From Lysobacterales bacterium PRO7 (GTDB taxonomy: Bacteria; Pseudomonadota; Gammaproteobacteria; Xanthomonadales; Rhodanobacteraceae), in assembly GCA_021404785.1 (NCBI GenBank), contig QWHH01000001.1, positions 220,760 through 284,759 of the forward strand: 64,000 nucleotides of DNA. Direction: 5' to 3'. This document shows positions 62,140 to 64,000 of this stretch, in pieces. Below the pieces are notes generated by a model that was not told where the DNA came from, made no database searches, and saw nothing but the letters and a program-made list of their open reading frames with translations. Each line of letters begins with the position of its first letter. Within the stretch, counting starts at the first letter, position 1. Made by a program: the position numbers and the translations under genes.

Positions 62140-64000
62140 ATGCGATTGAAGGTTGCTGCCATCCGGTTCTGCGCCGTGCGATCGATTGCCACGATCTGCG
62201 CGCTGTGCTTCGCGACCGCCGCGGTCGGGCAAGCGCAGCTCAGCCATTTTCCCGATCCGATTTTCCACGACGGCTACAACGGCCTGGATAGTCCGGGCAC
62301 GGCCAACGTCAGCGCGGCGGATGCCGCGCGCTTCCTGACCCAGGCCACGTTCGGGCCGACCGATGCAGACATTGCGCACCTGCGCAGCGTCGGCTACCAG
62401 GGTTGGTTGACCGAGCAATTCGCCGCGACGCCGACGTACGAGATAACCGACCGACCCGGCAAGACGAATTCGGCGTACCTGAACTGGGTCGCGAATGTCC
62501 TGCACGAAGACGTTGGCCAGAACAATCGCCAGGAAGCATGGTTCCAGGGTGCGTTGGGCGGTCCGGATCCTCAGTTTCCGAGCAACAGCGCCTACACCCA
62601 CACCGATCAGTTGCGCCAGCGGGTTGCGTTCGCACTGAGCGAAATCTTCGTCATCTCCCAGGAAAATCCCACGCTCGACGGCTATGCGCGCGGCATGGCC
62701 TGGTATTACGACCAGCTGATCAAGGATGCGTTCGGCAATTATCGCCAACTGCTCCAGGACGTCACCTTGAGCCCGGCCATGGGCGAATACCTGAACATGG
62801 TCGGAAACCGCCGCGCCGACCTGACCCAGAACGTGCACCCGGACGAAAACTACGGCCGCGAAATCAACCAGCTGTTCAGTGTCGGCCTGGTGATGCTCAA
62901 TCCCGACGGCACACCGCAACTCGACAGTGGCGGCAAGCCGATTCCGACTTACGGTCAGGCCACGATCACGAACTTCGCGCATGTTTTCACCGGCTGGAAC
63001 TGGGCCGATTGCGACAAGAATTACGATTATCCGAACAATGCGCCGCCGGTGTTCAACGGCACTTACAGCGATCATTTCACAGATTGCTTTTCGCCGTACG
63101 AGGAACCCGACGCCTTCCTCAAGCCGATGATCGCTTTCGATGTCGTCAATTATCCGGATACCGGCGATCCCAGTTACCACGACAACGGCACCGATCCGGT
63201 CAACGACGCGCACAACAAGCAGTTGCTGGCTTACGACGCGACAGCAACCACCCTTGCGGCCGTGAATGGCGGCGTCCTTCCCGATGGCGCCAGTGCGTTC
63301 AGCGATGGCACCGCGGCGGGCGATCTCGCGTTCGCGCTCGACAACATCTTCAATCATCCGAACGTCGGCCCGTTCATCGCCAGGCAGTTGATCATGCGCC
63401 TGGTGACGAGCAATCCGACGCCGGCGTATGTGGCGCGGGTGGCCGGCATCTTCAACAATGACGGCACCGGCACGCGCGGCAACCTCAAGGCCGTGGTGCA
63501 GGCGATCCTGCTTGATCCGGAAGCGCGCTACGGGCAGTTTCACAATCCGGAATCCTTCGGCAAGTTGCGCGAGCCGCTGCTGACGCTGACGCACTTCTGG
63601 CGGGCGATGGGCGCGCAGCACCGCTGCGGCAACAATATCGTCGCAACGGGCAATTCTTCTGCCAGCATGTATGCCAACCAGCCGTATCGCTACGCTGGTT
63701 ACGGCACGACGTTCGTCACCGGGCAAAGCACTTCCTATGGCGTCGGCGTCGATCAGGCGTCGCTGGATGCGCCTACGGTGTTCAATTTCTTCAAGCCCAG
63801 CTTCAGCCCGCCCGGCGAAGTCTCGGCGCGTGGCCTGGTCGCGCCGGAATTCCAGATAGCCACCGACAGCATCGTTGCCGGATCCAACAACACGTTTGCG
63901 AACTATGCGCTGTACGGCAACTACGACATCAATGCCACGTGCGACGCGAACGACGACTTCGGCGATGTCGTGGTCAACTATGCGCAGGACAAGGCGCTGG
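62140..64000 (+). CDS. DUF1800 family secreted protein (partial)
   Basis: Reads from ATG 62140 (GGAGAG upstream) through the right edge, 620 codons visible. A signal peptide (about 1-31) is followed by IFHDGYN (codons 41-47), an N-terminal relative of the IFxDGFE motif. The DUF1800 domain starts near residue 60 (DAARFLTQATFGPTDADIAHLRSVGYQGWL). Later come RVAFALSEIFV, REINQLFSVGL and FGKLREPLLTLTHFW. DUF1800 genes are usually paired with a DUF1501 gene, expected just downstream. Function is unknown. Confidence 0.85.
   Translation, partial: MRLKVAAIRFCAVRSIATICALCFATAAVGQAQLSHFPDPIFHDGYNGLDSPGTANVSAADAARFLTQATFGPTDADIAHLRSVGYQGWLTEQFAATPTYEITDRPGKTNSAYLNWVANVLHEDVGQNNRQEAWFQGALGGPDPQFPSNSAYTHTDQLRQRVAFALSEIFVISQENPTLDGYARGMAWYYDQLIKDAFGNYRQLLQDVTLSPAMGEYLNMVGNRRADLTQNVHPDENYGREINQLFSVGLVMLNPDGTPQLDSGGKPIPTYGQATITNFAHVFTGWNWADCDKNYDYPNNAPPVFNGTYSDHFTDCFSPYEEPDAFLKPMIAFDVVNYPDTGDPSYHDNGTDPVNDAHNKQLLAYDATATTLAAVNGGVLPDGASAFSDGTAAGDLAFALDNIFNHPNVGPFIARQLIMRLVTSNPTPAYVARVAGIFNNDGTGTRGNLKAVVQAILLDPEARYGQFHNPESFGKLREPLLTLTHFWRAMGAQHRCGNNIVATGNSSASMYANQPYRYAGYGTTFVTGQSTSYGVGVDQASLDAPTVFNFFKPSFSPPGEVSARGLVAPEFQIATDSIVAGSNNTFANYALYGNYDINATCDANDDFGDVVVNYAQDKAL

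Noticed and set aside
61903..63726. Upstream extension of the CadC-like regulator frame across the DUF1800 gene
   Set aside because: The extension would be antisense to a DUF1800 gene and has no domain; the TTG at 61902 with a strong binding site is the better start.

Overview
The window is high-GC (roughly 63-65% by eye), densely packed gammaproteobacterial chromosome. Gene order and protein style suggest the order Lysobacterales (Xanthomonadales), most likely a Rhodanobacteraceae member of the Dokdonella type. The evidence is the mreBCD-mrdAB-mltB-rlpA-dac-ybeD-lipB run next to gatCAB, a B12-type ribonucleotide reductase start, a DnrO-like protein, and several secreted proteins with an 'IFxDGFE' tail. 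This placement is inference, not a database match. I saw no insertion sequence, integrase, phage gene or CRISPR array.

Layout. 1-5.3 kb: start of a ribonucleotide reductase gene (leftward), a 480-base intergenic region with an NrdR box, then a DegP/DegQ protease, a PstS-like binding protein, a HAD phosphatase and a leucyl aminopeptidase. 5.3-17.5 kb: a leftward envelope cluster read mreB, mreC, mreD, mrdA (PBP2), mrdB (rodA), mltB, rlpA, dac, ybeD, lipB, prc, with many ATGA overlaps. It holds the elongasome and its cell-wall hydrolases. 17.6-21.8 kb: gatCAB (amidation of mischarged Glu/Asp-tRNA) and a PfkB sugar/nucleoside kinase. 21.8-26 kb: queuosine-precursor transporter, Usp protein, secreted hypothetical, hemolysin-III-type membrane protein, DUF456 protein and an RsiV-like lipoprotein.

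26.3-39.1 kb is more accessory. It has a 2227-residue secreted beta-helix protein, a YbhGFS-type drug exporter (HlyD-like lipoprotein, ATPase, permease), a membrane diguanylate cyclase, a DnrO-like protein behind an FNR/DNR-type box, and a secreted beta-propeller protein. 39.2-44.8 kb: an HU protein, an alpha/beta hydrolase with an altered nucleophile, DusA, and a PepSY protein with a PhoP/PhoQ-like two-component pair. 44.8-52.2 kb is a one-direction polysaccharide locus (Wzm, Wzt, two glycosyltransferases, sulfotransferase-like protein) with a gingipain-type C25 peptidase in the middle. 52.2-55.2 kb returns to housekeeping: birA, coaX, a SPOR protein and tRNA-Thr.

55.3-64 kb encodes secreted proteins (delta-60 repeat protein, PD40 protein, GEVED protein, DUF1800 protein running off the edge) and a membrane-bound CadC-like regulator. 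Two of these genes are preceded by arrays of TTCCC-type units repeated every 10-11 bp, as expected for a winged-helix regulator.

The most unusual points are the recurrent IFxDGFE tails, the helically phased upstream arrays beside the CadC-like regulator, and the C25 peptidase inside an ABC-exported polysaccharide locus. Together these could be parts of a protein-to-surface display system, but that link is a hypothesis.
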